A DNA stretch of 10,956 nt from Spirochaetota bacterium (GTDB lineage: Bacteria > Spirochaetota > JAGLSM01 > JAKPMW01). Positions 1 through 5,643 of this stretch are shown one piece after another. A model generated the notes under the pieces. That model made no database searches and had not been told where the DNA came from. It saw only the letters and a program-made list of their open reading frames with translations. The position numbers and the translations under genes are program-made. Where the stretch lies: assembly GCA_029548715.1 (NCBI GenBank), contig JAKPMW010000064.1:1-10956 (forward strand). Reading direction: 5' to 3'. The first letter of the stretch is position 1, and each line of letters starts with the position of its first letter.

Positions 1-672
1 TTTTTTGTGCTTCATCAGGGCGTTGGCCGAGTCCATCGTCGGCGTTGTCAATCCAACCACGCAATTGGCCGGCCCGCCCGCTTCGCGGATGGCCTTGTTC
101 ATCAGGCTGATCGCAAAGTTCGACACATTTTTGGCACCAGGATGGGGATGGAAGACCACCGTATTCCCGCCCGAGAGCATGCTGATGCTGTTATTGATGA
201 CGGTGGCAGCCGGATTGGTACTGGGGATGATCGAACCGATGACCCCGTAGGGTGCCCGTTCGATCAGGGTCAGCCCGTGTTCGTCGGTAAAGGCCGCGGC
301 CTCGACATCCTCCACCCCGGGAGTCTTGAGGGCAGCCAGCTGGTTTTTGGTGGTCTTGGCACAAACGTTGCCAAAACCGGTTTCGTTGACAGCCATTTCG
401 GCCAGCCGGGCACTGTACTCGACCGAGAGATCACGGATCTTGCGGATCATCGCCTTGCGCAGCGAGACCGGTGTCTCACGGTATTCGCGAAAGGCCTTGT
501 CTGCCGCCTGAATGGCCGATTCGAGGTCAGGAAAGATCCCCTCCCCATCTCCGGCGCTGACACTGGCCGCAGGTGACGCTTTGGCGGCAGGAGCCGGTGC
601 TGCAGTTCCCACGCCCAGGCCGCGCACCACCTCGGCGACCATGTTTCGGATATCATTTTCTGAGATATTCAT
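1..672 (-). CDS. CoA-acylating aldehyde dehydrogenase, BMC-targeted (PduP/EutE type), 3' end cut by window edge
   Basis: Oxidises an aldehyde to its acyl-CoA with NAD+ and CoA inside the microcompartment lumen. The first 224 codons are visible and stay open to base 1; family members are about 460-500 residues, so roughly half is missing, including the expected catalytic cysteine. Residues 1-20 form a predicted amphipathic helix (begins MNISENDIRNMVAEVV) followed by an Ala/Pro/Ser-rich linker at about 21-45; this is the layout of a BMC encapsulation peptide. The dehydrogenase domain starts near residue 47. It carries the PduP/EutE signature PYGVIGSIIPSTNP (141-154) and MLSGGNTVVFHPHPGA (165-180). 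The ATG is preceded by AAGGAG at good spacing and lies 17 bases after the stop of the pduT-like gene, so it is in the same operon. If DeoC feeds the compartment, acetaldehyde is the likely substrate; the family also takes propionaldehyde and lactaldehyde, and the visible half does not decide between them. Confidence 0.93.
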   Translation of the reverse strand, partial: MNISENDIRNMVAEVVRGLGVGTAAPAPAAKASPAASVSAGDGEGIFPDLESAIQAADKAFREYRETPVSLRKAMIRKIRDLSVEYSARLAEMAVNETGFGNVCAKTTKNQLAALKTPGVEDVEAAAFTDEHGLTLIERAPYGVIGSIIPSTNPAATVINNSISMLSGGNTVVFHPHPGAKNVSNFAISLMNKAIREAGGPANCVVGLTTPTMDSANALMKHKK

Positions 673-689
673 GCGCGCTCCTTGCAGGC

Positions 690-1244
690 TTACACGAAGA
701 AGAATTCACGGATGGACGGATCAGGGTTGGGAATGATGACAGACGAACAGAGCAGTCCCTTTTTCTGGATCGAATCCAGGGCAGCCGCCATCCCGGCCTC
801 GATCTCGCTGATCTCACCCACCATCTTGACATACGACTTGCCGCCAAGCCCGACAGCGAGGCGAATTTCGGGAATCGATACATTGGCCCGCTTGCAGGCG
901 ATATCGCCCGCCTCGATACTGGCGGTAACTGACAGGGCTTCGAGGACAGCGATGGCATCCCATTCGGAAGACTCCGCCGCCCCAACAATGGCCGGAATGA
1001 TTTTGGGATGAAGCTGGGGCAAAAAGAGCTCGTCCACTATCTTCGCCTCACCCGCCTTTTTGCCGGCCGTCATCGCCGCATCCACATCAGCGACTTCACC
1101 CGCAACGATGATGATGTATTTCCCCGGGCAGACCGGCTTGGCATCGATGATCCTGATGCGCGCCGCCTTGGCCATGGCATCAAGGGACTTGATGCCAGTG
1201 GCTATGCTGTTGAACTCAAGAACTCCAAGTACGGTCAGGTCCAT
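690..1244 (-). CDS. BMC-T shell protein, PduT-like, with probable Fe-S pore cysteine
   Basis: Shell protein of 184 residues, the same length as Salmonella PduT, built of two tandem BMC domains that trimerise into a pseudohexameric tile. Domain 1 covers about residues 3-90 (VLGVLEFNSIATGIKSLDAM) and domain 2 about 95-180 (AIAVLEALSVTASIEAGD). Cys39, in KPVCPGK, lines up with the PduT cysteine (Cys38 in that family) whose three copies bind a [4Fe-4S] cluster at the trimer pore. From family knowledge the protein probably passes electrons, or holds a cluster, across the shell. It lies directly downstream of a pduS-like gene, and PduS and PduT are known partners. A GGAACGGAG ribosome site precedes the ATG. 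A 66-base gap with a strong hairpin separates it from the pduS-like gene. The family call is firm; cluster binding is inferred from the cysteine and the neighbour. Confidence 0.93.
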   Translation of the reverse strand: MDLTVLGVLEFNSIATGIKSLDAMAKAARIRIIDAKPVCPGKYIIIVAGEVADVDAAMTAGKKAGEAKIVDELFLPQLHPKIIPAIVGAAESSEWDAIAVLEALSVTASIEAGDIACKRANVSIPEIRLAVGLGGKSYVKMVGEISEIEAGMAAALDSIQKKGLLCSSVIIPNPDPSIREFFFV

Positions 1245-1265
1245 AAACTCCGTTCCTGTCTTCGT

Positions 1266-1292
1266 GGTCCGGGCACACAGGGTGTCCGGACC
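1266..1292 (-). other. Intercistronic hairpin between pduS-like and pduT-like genes
   Basis: GGTCCGG at 1266-1272 pairs perfectly with CCGGACC at 1286-1292. Three further inner pairs (1274-1276 with 1282-1284) follow after one pair that is A-C on the transcribed strand, leaving a 5-base loop. No U-tract follows on the minus strand, so it does not look like a simple terminator. It could stabilise the 3' end of an upstream processed mRNA, or partly attenuate transcription into the last two visible genes. Confidence 0.6.
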
Positions 1293-1310
1293 GGATTGGC
1301 GCTTCAGGCG

Positions 1311-2669
1311 TTACCCCGCCTGGATGATGACGCGCTCTGTGTCCGCAACAATCACTTCTCCGTCAATACTGGCGTGGACCCTGGCACCCATTGCTCCTGT
1401 CGGAACATCGCCTACCATGTCACCCCGCTTGACCCTGTCACCTGCCCTGACCCTGGCCTCGGCCGGGGCCCCGATATGCTGCCTGAGCAGGATCTCGACC
1501 CGCCGGGATGAGCAGTCCTCGACAACCCGTGAGGGGTGGACGTCGTACTTCGAAAGCTGAAGCCTGTTGAGCACCCGGGACGTCGGCACCTTGCGGTATT
1601 CCCACATGTCACGGGACACGGCCGGCTGACCCGAAAAATCGGCCTTATAGCCTGCCGCACGCAGTTTTTGCTTGATCAGGCGGTTCATCAGGCGGGGTGA
1701 GAGCATCATCGGACAGGCCACCACCTCGCAGACCCCGCACTCGCTGCACAACAACGCACCCTTGATGACTTCCTCGGGAATATCAAGCCCGAGATTGATC
1801 TGGCGCATGATCTTGTGCGGCTCGAGGTTGTGCCCCAAAAGATAGCGCGGACACAACTCGGTACACATTGTACACTGACAACAGGCCGTCTTGCTCTGCT
1901 TGATCACCCAGTGGGCGGGCTGGGTATTGAGGGCCACAAGGGGATGGTCGGGCGGGAGGACAATGATGCCCGATGTCAGCTTGGTGACCGGCAGATCGGG
2001 ATCGCGCACGATGCTTCCCATCATGGGCCCGCCAACCAGGATCACGTACTCATCGAGGGCAGTCCCCCCGCAGGCGTTGATCACATCCCTGAAGCTGACC
2101 CCGATCCGCGCCCGGACAATCGATGGGCTCGCTACCTCACCCCCACAGGTCAGATAGCGCGCAGTGACCGGAAGCGAGGCAAAGACGGCTTCGTGGACAT
2201 TGCGCATCGTCTCGACGTTCTGGACGATGCAGCCCACCTGGATGGGTATGCCGGCGGGCGGTACGGAGACGCCGGTGATTTCCTTGACCAGGGAGTGTTC
2301 GTCCCCGGCGGGATAGTAGTTTTCGAGTTCAAACACCTCAAGCCGCTCGTAGGCCCTGACTGCGGCCGCAAGCCGGGAGACAACGTGCCCGTACCTGCCC
2401 TTGACGGCAATCACTCCACGTTTGGCCCCGCTCATCCGCACGACAAGATCAAGAGCCCTGAGGATCCTGTCCGTATCGTGGACAAGAAGGTACTTGTCAC
2501 TTTCAAGGAGGGGCTCGCACTCGGCACCGTTGATGATGACCGTGGTGCAGTCCGCCGCCTCCTTGACATGGGTGGGGAATCCGGCACCGCCGGCACCGAC
2601 CACGCCCATGGCCTTGAGGCGGTCAAGAACCTCAGCCCTGTTTTGAATAGGCAATGCTTCCATGCTCAT
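1311..2669 (-). CDS. PduS-like NADH-oxidising flavo/iron-sulfur protein (RnfC family)
   Basis: The 452 residues match the length of Salmonella PduS (about 451). The N-terminal glycine-rich loop VGAGGAGFPTHVK (24-36) and NGAECEPLL (47-55) are the RnfC/NuoF-like NADH and FMN binding region. A middle SLBB-type segment follows (VGCIVQNVETMRNV, 145-158). Two [4Fe-4S] motifs come next: Cys263/266/269/273-Pro and Cys308/311/314/319-Pro. The C-terminus (about 405-452) is a small beta-rich RnfC-like domain (VKRGDMVGDVPTGAMGARV). In Pdu compartments PduS is a cobalamin reductase; elsewhere homologues are thought to reoxidise NADH and pass electrons on. Here the downstream pduT-like gene supplies a plausible partner at the shell. 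The chosen ATG overlaps the end of the upstream BMC-P gene by 38 bases with a weak ribosome site, suggesting translational coupling; an ATG two codons later is equally possible. The cofactor role in this organism is not shown by sequence. Confidence 0.92.
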   Translation of the reverse strand: MSMEALPIQNRAEVLDRLKAMGVVGAGGAGFPTHVKEAADCTTVIINGAECEPLLESDKYLLVHDTDRILRALDLVVRMSGAKRGVIAVKGRYGHVVSRLAAAVRAYERLEVFELENYYPAGDEHSLVKEITGVSVPPAGIPIQVGCIVQNVETMRNVHEAVFASLPVTARYLTCGGEVASPSIVRARIGVSFRDVINACGGTALDEYVILVGGPMMGSIVRDPDLPVTKLTSGIIVLPPDHPLVALNTQPAHWVIKQSKTACCQCTMCTELCPRYLLGHNLEPHKIMRQINLGLDIPEEVIKGALLCSECGVCEVVACPMMLSPRLMNRLIKQKLRAAGYKADFSGQPAVSRDMWEYRKVPTSRVLNRLQLSKYDVHPSRVVEDCSSRRVEILLRQHIGAPAEARVRAGDRVKRGDMVGDVPTGAMGARVHASIDGEVIVADTERVIIQAG

Positions 2670-2925
2670 CGATCAGATCCACGATTCCAACAATCACCGC
2701 GTCAATCGGCTTCTTGCTGGTTATTTCAGTCTGGAGTGCCGAACTCCCCTGGGAGATCAGTACCATCTCGCCCGGACCGGCACCAATATCGTCCAGTGCA
2801 ACCAGATAGTCATCCTTCGTTTTGCCCGAATGATCACATCCCTGAACCAGGAGATACTTGGCAGGCGGAAGGGTATCGCACCTGGTATCACTGACTACGG
2901 TTCCGGCAACAATCCCGAAAATCAT
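2632..2925 (-). CDS. BMC-P pentameric vertex protein (EutN/PduN/CcmL family), copy 1
   Basis: A 97-residue single-domain shell protein whose pentamers cap the vertices of the icosahedral shell. It begins MIFGIVAGTVVSDTRCDTL and carries the family core LVALDDIGAGPGEMVLISQG, then IDAVIVGIVDLI near the C-terminus. The open frame continues 36 codons upstream, but homologues begin at MIFGIV, and that ATG is preceded by GGGGGAAG at good spacing, so I chose it. It starts 34 bases after the stop of the other BMC-P gene, and its 3' end overlaps the pduS-like start by 38 bases. Shell loci often hold two or three divergent BMC-P copies. Confidence 0.92.
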   Translation of the reverse strand: MIFGIVAGTVVSDTRCDTLPPAKYLLVQGCDHSGKTKDDYLVALDDIGAGPGEMVLISQGSSALQTEITSKKPIDAVIVGIVDLIDEHGSIAYSKQG

Positions 2926-2959
2926 GCTTCCCCCGCTTTCACGGTGCAAACACAAGCCA

Positions 2960-3259
2960 TCACTGGCCGTCCTTGCGGTACACGTACTCTCCACGAATTT
3001 CGATATTGTCGACAATTGCCACAATGGTCGCATCCGTGGGCTTACCGTCTGTGACCGCGGTCAGGCGGGCACTGGAACCGGCAACGTAAAAGACGACTTC
3101 GCCCGGACCGGCACCAACTCCGTCAATGGCCACGACGTAATCATTTTTTCCCTGCATCGTGGCAGGGTTGATCTTGTCGAGAAGAAGAAATTTTATCCCG
3201 CCCAAACGCGCTTCCTTGTGGGCGGAAACAACCGTTCCGACAACCTTGGCAAGAACCAT
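2960..3259 (-). CDS. BMC-P pentameric vertex protein (EutN/PduN/CcmL family), copy 2
   Basis: A 99-residue vertex protein beginning MVLAKVVGTVVSAHKEARL, with core VVAIDGVGAGPGEVVFYVAG and C-terminal TDATIVAIVDNIEI. It shares the GAGPGE loop and the GSSA segment with the neighbouring BMC-P, but much of the rest differs, so this is an old paralogue pair and not a fresh duplication. The ribosome site GGGGAAG resembles that of the other BMC-P gene. It follows the second BMC-H gene after a 119-base spacer that holds a hairpin. That arrangement fits the need for far fewer pentamers than hexamers per shell. Confidence 0.93.
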   Translation of the reverse strand: MVLAKVVGTVVSAHKEARLGGIKFLLLDKINPATMQGKNDYVVAIDGVGAGPGEVVFYVAGSSARLTAVTDGKPTDATIVAIVDNIEIRGEYVYRKDGQ

Positions 3260-3338
3260 GTCTGCTTCCCCAGTCCTGAGTGATAATTCCCAGACAGCAT
3301 CCCGGGCCGCTGTCCCGCGCCCCGGAGAGTGTCACCGG

Positions 3339-3363
3339 CCGGATCGCGCCAGGCACGATCCGG
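3339..3363 (-). other. Intercistronic hairpin between BMC-H and BMC-P genes
   Basis: CCGGATCG at 3339-3346 pairs perfectly with CGATCCGG at 3356-3363; inside, 3348-3349 can pair with 3353-3354, leaving a tiny loop. It lies 15 bases after the BMC-H stop in the direction of transcription, and about 80 bases before the next gene. No U-tract follows. It sits exactly where abundant hexamer expression would need to drop to rare pentamer expression, so partial termination or 3'-end protection is plausible. The rest of the 119-base spacer shows nothing else I recognise. Confidence 0.6.
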
Positions 3364-3378
3364 TATCAGGCTGCCCTG

Positions 3379-3672
3379 TTATTTGCGGCCGAGGGGAAGG
3401 ACTGCGTCCACATTGGCATGAGGGCGCGGAATGATATGGGTCGAGACAATCTCGCCGACCCGTTCGGCCGAGCGGCTGCCGGCATCAAGGGCAGCACGGA
3501 CGGCAGCAACATCACCGCGCACGATGGCTGTCACATACCCGCCACCAATCTGCTGATACCCGACCAGTTCGACCTTTGCCGCCTTGACCATCGCGTCAGC
3601 AGCCTCGACCATGGCGGCAAAGCCGCGGGTCTCTATCATTCCCAAAGCATCCGTTGTTGCATTTTCAGCCAT
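3379..3672 (-). CDS. BMC-H hexameric shell protein (EutM/PduA-like), copy 1
   Basis: A 97-residue single BMC-domain protein; hexamers of this family tile the shell facets and let small metabolites through a central pore. Motifs are ALGMIETRGFAAMVEAADAM, the pore loop QIGGGYV, VTAIVRGDVAAVRAALDAG and HIIPRPH. The GGG pore loop is as in EutM, while PduA and CcmK have GSG. It matches the other BMC-H in this operon at 87 of 90 residues from TDALG to PLGR (differences are Met/Val, Lys/Arg and Ser/Ala), but has a longer N-terminus (MAENAT) and ends at GRK. The start is preceded by AAAGGAT. It follows the permuted BMC-T gene by 32 bases. Confidence 0.96.
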   Translation of the reverse strand: MAENATTDALGMIETRGFAAMVEAADAMVKAAKVELVGYQQIGGGYVTAIVRGDVAAVRAALDAGSRSAERVGEIVSTHIIPRPHANVDAVLPLGRK

Positions 3673-3704
3673 AGTGTATCCTTTCGATAAATCTGTAATG
3701 TTTT

Positions 3705-4322
3705 TTACATTGCCCGGCCGTCAATCGCGGCAAGACAACGTTCGACTGCGTTTTTGCTTTCCAAGACCTCGGCTTCCTCGCCAGCAATGTAGACACGGCC
3801 GTACTTCCCGATCCCGTCGACATTGATGATCTTGATGCGCGCCACTTTTTCGGCCTCGTTGGCCGCGTAGTAGGCATAGGCGGCAGGCTGGATGTCGAGG
3901 ATATAGACCGTATCCCCCTCGACGACCATGTTCCCGCCACGGACCTTGTTGATCAACTGGGCATGGGGACCGGCCACATTCTTGATCAGCTGGCTGGTCA
4001 GGATGCGCGGAGCGAGCCGCATCGACTCATCAAGACCGGCTGCATCAAGCATGGCCCGCCCGGCTTCGCGTACGTCAGCCTGACTGTCGGCATGCACCTC
4101 AAGCACACCAAAATCACGCTCAACAACCTGCAGCCCGGGCATGACGGCCGTCGTCTTGAGGGCAATGTCAGTCAGCCGGTTGATCTCGATACCGGGCGAA
4201 ATCTCGACGATGCAGCTGGCCTGCCCGGCTTCGGGATAAAACCCGCTTTCGGAGTTTGAACCGAACGAAGCCATCTGGCGCTGCAGCGAGTCGAGGACGA
4301 TAAAGGTGCGGAGTTCGACCAT
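3705..4322 (-). CDS. BMC-T shell protein, permuted double-domain type (CsoS1D / Haliangium BMC-T2/T3-like)
   Basis: A 205-residue protein of two BMC-like halves (about 1-97 and 98-205). It begins MVELRTFIVLDSLQ; later motifs are EISPGIEINRLTDIALK, VMPGLQVVERDFGVLEVHA, then IKNVAGPHAQLINK, YILDIQPAAYAYYAANEAEK and YGRVYIAGEEAEV. From memory this is closest to the permuted trimers of the Haliangium ochraceum shell, which stack face to face and have a large, possibly gated central pore suited to bulky substrates or cofactors. It is clearly distinct from the PduT-like BMC-T downstream. Its ATG shares one base with the stop of the upstream BMC-H gene (TAATG), a sign of translational coupling, with GGGAAAGG as ribosome site. 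BMC-T identity is firm; stacking and gating are inferred from the subfamily. Confidence 0.9.
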   Translation of the reverse strand: MVELRTFIVLDSLQRQMASFGSNSESGFYPEAGQASCIVEISPGIEINRLTDIALKTTAVMPGLQVVERDFGVLEVHADSQADVREAGRAMLDAAGLDESMRLAPRILTSQLIKNVAGPHAQLINKVRGGNMVVEGDTVYILDIQPAAYAYYAANEAEKVARIKIINVDGIGKYGRVYIAGEEAEVLESKNAVERCLAAIDGRAM

Positions 4323-4621
4323 TACTTGGAACCTTTCCCGCCCCTCCCCAGGGGAAGGACCGCATCAACATTGGCATGAGGCCGGGGAATGATGTGCGTT
4401 GATACAATTTCGCCTACCCGCTCGGCTGCCCGGCTGCCGGCATCCAGGGCTGCCCGGACGGCAGCGACATCACCGCGCACGATGGCCGTGACATAGCCTC
4501 CACCGATCTGCTGGTACCCGACCAGCTCGACCCTGGCGGCCTTGACCATGGCATCTGCCGCCTCGACAACAGCGGCAAACCCGCGAGTTTCGATCATACC
4601 CAAAGCGTCTGTTTCAGACAT
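4322..4621 (-). CDS. BMC-H hexameric shell protein (EutM/PduA-like), copy 2, first gene of the operon
   Basis: A 99-residue BMC-H protein, first in the operon and preceded by a perfect AGGAGG at 7-base spacing. It is therefore probably a major facet protein. Core motifs are DALGMIETRGFAAVVEAADA, pore loop QIGGGYV, AIVRGDVAAVRAALDAG and HIIPRPH. It differs from copy 1 by three residues in the shared 90, by a short N-terminus (MSE) and by a C-terminal tail GGKGSK. Many codons differ silently between the two genes although the proteins match, so the near-identity reflects selection, not a very recent duplication or assembly artefact. The stop overlaps the next gene's start by one base. Confidence 0.96.
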   Translation of the reverse strand: MSETDALGMIETRGFAAVVEAADAMVKAARVELVGYQQIGGGYVTAIVRGDVAAVRAALDAGSRAAERVGEIVSTHIIPRPHANVDAVLPLGRGGKGSK

Positions 4622-4755
4622 ACTGCCTCCTGCACTCTCGCATTAATAGCCGGACATCACCGGCTCACCCCCGGTCCTGTCTGGCACATGGCGGGTGGCA
4701 ATCCCGCAAACAGTACCATACCCGGACCGTGACCGCAAGATTTTTTGTTTTTTTT

Positions 4756-4783
4756 CTTCCACGCCCGTCAAGGCCCGTATAAT
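4756..4783 (+). promoter_or_regulatory. Candidate sigma-70 promoter for deoC
   Basis: A perfect -10 hexamer TATAAT lies at 4778-4783. A weak -35 candidate, CTTCCA (3 of 6 to consensus), lies 16 bases upstream at 4756-4761, just after a T-rich run that could serve as an UP-like element. Transcription would start near 4790, giving a leader of about 55 bases. The weak -35 would suit an activator-dependent promoter. Confidence 0.5.
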
Positions 4784-4803
4784 ATGTGAGCAGCACACAC
4801 CAC

Positions 4804-4827
4804 GGGGAATAGGGAAATTCCCCTATT
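4804..4827 (+). promoter_or_regulatory. Palindrome / alternative hairpins in the deoC leader
   Basis: Bases 4808-4827 form a 20-base palindrome with 9 of 10 base pairs matched: AATAGGG at 4808-4814 pairs with CCCTATT at 4821-4827, with one mismatch near the centre. A second, mutually exclusive stem pairs GGGGAAT (4804-4810) with ATTCCCC (4817-4823). The element ends 3 bases before the deoC ribosome site. It could be an operator for a dimeric repressor or an RNA structure affecting deoC translation; sequence alone does not decide. Confidence 0.5.
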
Positions 4828-4844
4828 TTGAAGGAGCACCCTGC

Positions 4845-5519
4845 ATGAAGAGTGAACGTCTCGCCGAGTATATCGATCATACCCTGCTCAAACCCACCGC
4901 AACACCCGAGCAGATCATCAAACTCTGCGCCGAAGCCAAGGAATATCATTTCAAGACCGTCTGCGTCAACCCGGACTGGGTGACCCTGGCCGCACGCGAA
5001 CTCAAGAAGTCCGGCGTCGGAATCACGACAGTGGTCGGCTTCCCCCTGGGCGTCAATACTCCCGAAACCAAGGCCTTCGAGGCCCGGGAGGCCCTCGAAA
5101 ACGGTGCCACCGAAATCGACATGGTCATCAACCTCGGTCGCCTCAGGAGCGGAGACATCAAGTCAGTCCGCGAGGATATCCAGACCGTCAAGAAGGCCTG
5201 CGGCCAGCGCATCCTCAAGGTCATCCTCGAGACCTGCCTCCTCTCGGACCAGGAAATCGTCGCAGCCTGCCAGCTCGTCATGGAAGCCGGTGCGGATTTT
5301 GTCAAGACCTCAACCGGATTTTCATCGGGCGGAGCGACCAGCCACGCTGTCGGCCTGATGCGCAAGACCGTCGGGCACAACTTCGGGGTCAAGGCCTCGG
5401 GTGACGTCCGCTCGCGCGAGGATGCCGAGGCCATCATCAAGGCCGGCGCCAACCGGATCGGGACCTCGTCAGGGGTGGCCATTGTCACCGGAGACGAAGT
5501 GATCAAGGGCGATTACTGA
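4845..5519 (+). CDS. deoC: Deoxyribose-phosphate aldolase
   Basis: Class I (Schiff-base) aldolase that splits 2-deoxyribose-5-phosphate into acetaldehyde and glyceraldehyde-3-phosphate. The 224 residues match the short bacterial DeoC type. Motifs: DHTLLKPTAT (11-20), VVGFPLG (63-69), EIDMVINLG (90-98) with Asp92, the Schiff-base lysine Lys154 in FVKTSTGF, the second catalytic lysine Lys183 in GVKASG, and IGTSSGV (205-211). The loop after Lys183 reads SGDVR where the family usually has GG, placing Asp187 in the phosphate-binding loop. The start is set by AAGGAG at 4831-4836 and by homology, not at the upstream in-frame ATG at 4695. I see no encapsulation peptide at either end. It is transcribed away from the BMC operon and followed by a terminator. 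It could feed the compartment with acetaldehyde or be a housekeeping nucleoside-catabolism enzyme. Confidence 0.95.
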   Translation: MKSERLAEYIDHTLLKPTATPEQIIKLCAEAKEYHFKTVCVNPDWVTLAARELKKSGVGITTVVGFPLGVNTPETKAFEAREALENGATEIDMVINLGRLRSGDIKSVREDIQTVKKACGQRILKVILETCLLSDQEIVAACQLVMEAGADFVKTSTGFSSGGATSHAVGLMRKTVGHNFGVKASGDVRSREDAEAIIKAGANRIGTSSGVAIVTGDEVIKGDY

Positions 5520-5562
5520 CTTTTTTCAGGGAACAGTCTCCGGCCGGTCAGGCCGCGCCTGT

Positions 5563-5604
5563 AACCGGGGTGTGTCCGCCTGCGGATGCCCCCGGTTTCC
5601 TTTT
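5563..5604 (+). terminator. Rho-independent terminator of deoC
   Basis: AACCGGGG at 5563-5570 pairs with CCCCGGTT at 5590-5597, with an inner stem TCCG/CGGA around a CCTG loop. TTTCCTTTT follows at 5596-5604. It lies 43 bases after the deoC stop, in the 124-base gap between the convergent deoC and tpiA genes. On the opposite strand there is no U-tract, so it does not look bidirectional. Nothing else is evident in this gap. Confidence 0.8.
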
Positions 5605-5643
5605 CGTCCCCTGGGCGGACTTGAGGCTGTTCACAGTACCGTA

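Larger units (their letters stand above)
4622..4844. promoter_or_regulatory. Divergent control region between the BMC operon and deoC
   Basis: These 223 bases separate two divergently transcribed units, so promoters for both should lie here. I see a good -10 for deoC and a palindrome in the deoC leader (listed separately). A T-rich run at 4741-4755 reads as an A-tract on the BMC strand and may act as an UP-like or bent element for the BMC promoter. I could not find a convincing -35/-10 pair for the BMC operon. A small inverted repeat (GCCGG 4649-4653 with CCGGC 4660-4664) lies in its probable leader. Close divergence suggests shared regulation, but no regulator gene is in the window. Confidence 0.65.

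Noticed and set aside
1815..2894. Long plus-strand open frame (359 codons) opposite the pduS-like gene
   Set aside because: It lies antisense to a gene with clear cysteine and glycine motifs, and its translation has no recognisable domain. High GC at third codon positions commonly leaves such open frames on the opposite strand.
2926..3033. N-terminal 36-residue extension of BMC-P copy 1
   Set aside because: It overlaps the end of the other BMC-P gene, has no family similarity, and a good ribosome site precedes the internal ATG.
4706..4720. Possible sigma-54 promoter on the BMC strand (TGGTAC...TTGC)
   Set aside because: The distance between GG and GC is 8 bases instead of the required 10.
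4741..4758. T-rich run as a terminator
   Set aside because: No stem precedes it on the plus strand and no plus-strand gene reads into it; it is better seen as an A-tract upstream of the BMC operon.
4785..4800. CRP-like half site (TGTGA) near the deoC transcription start
   Set aside because: Only one half matches; the second half at the required spacing does not read TCACA.
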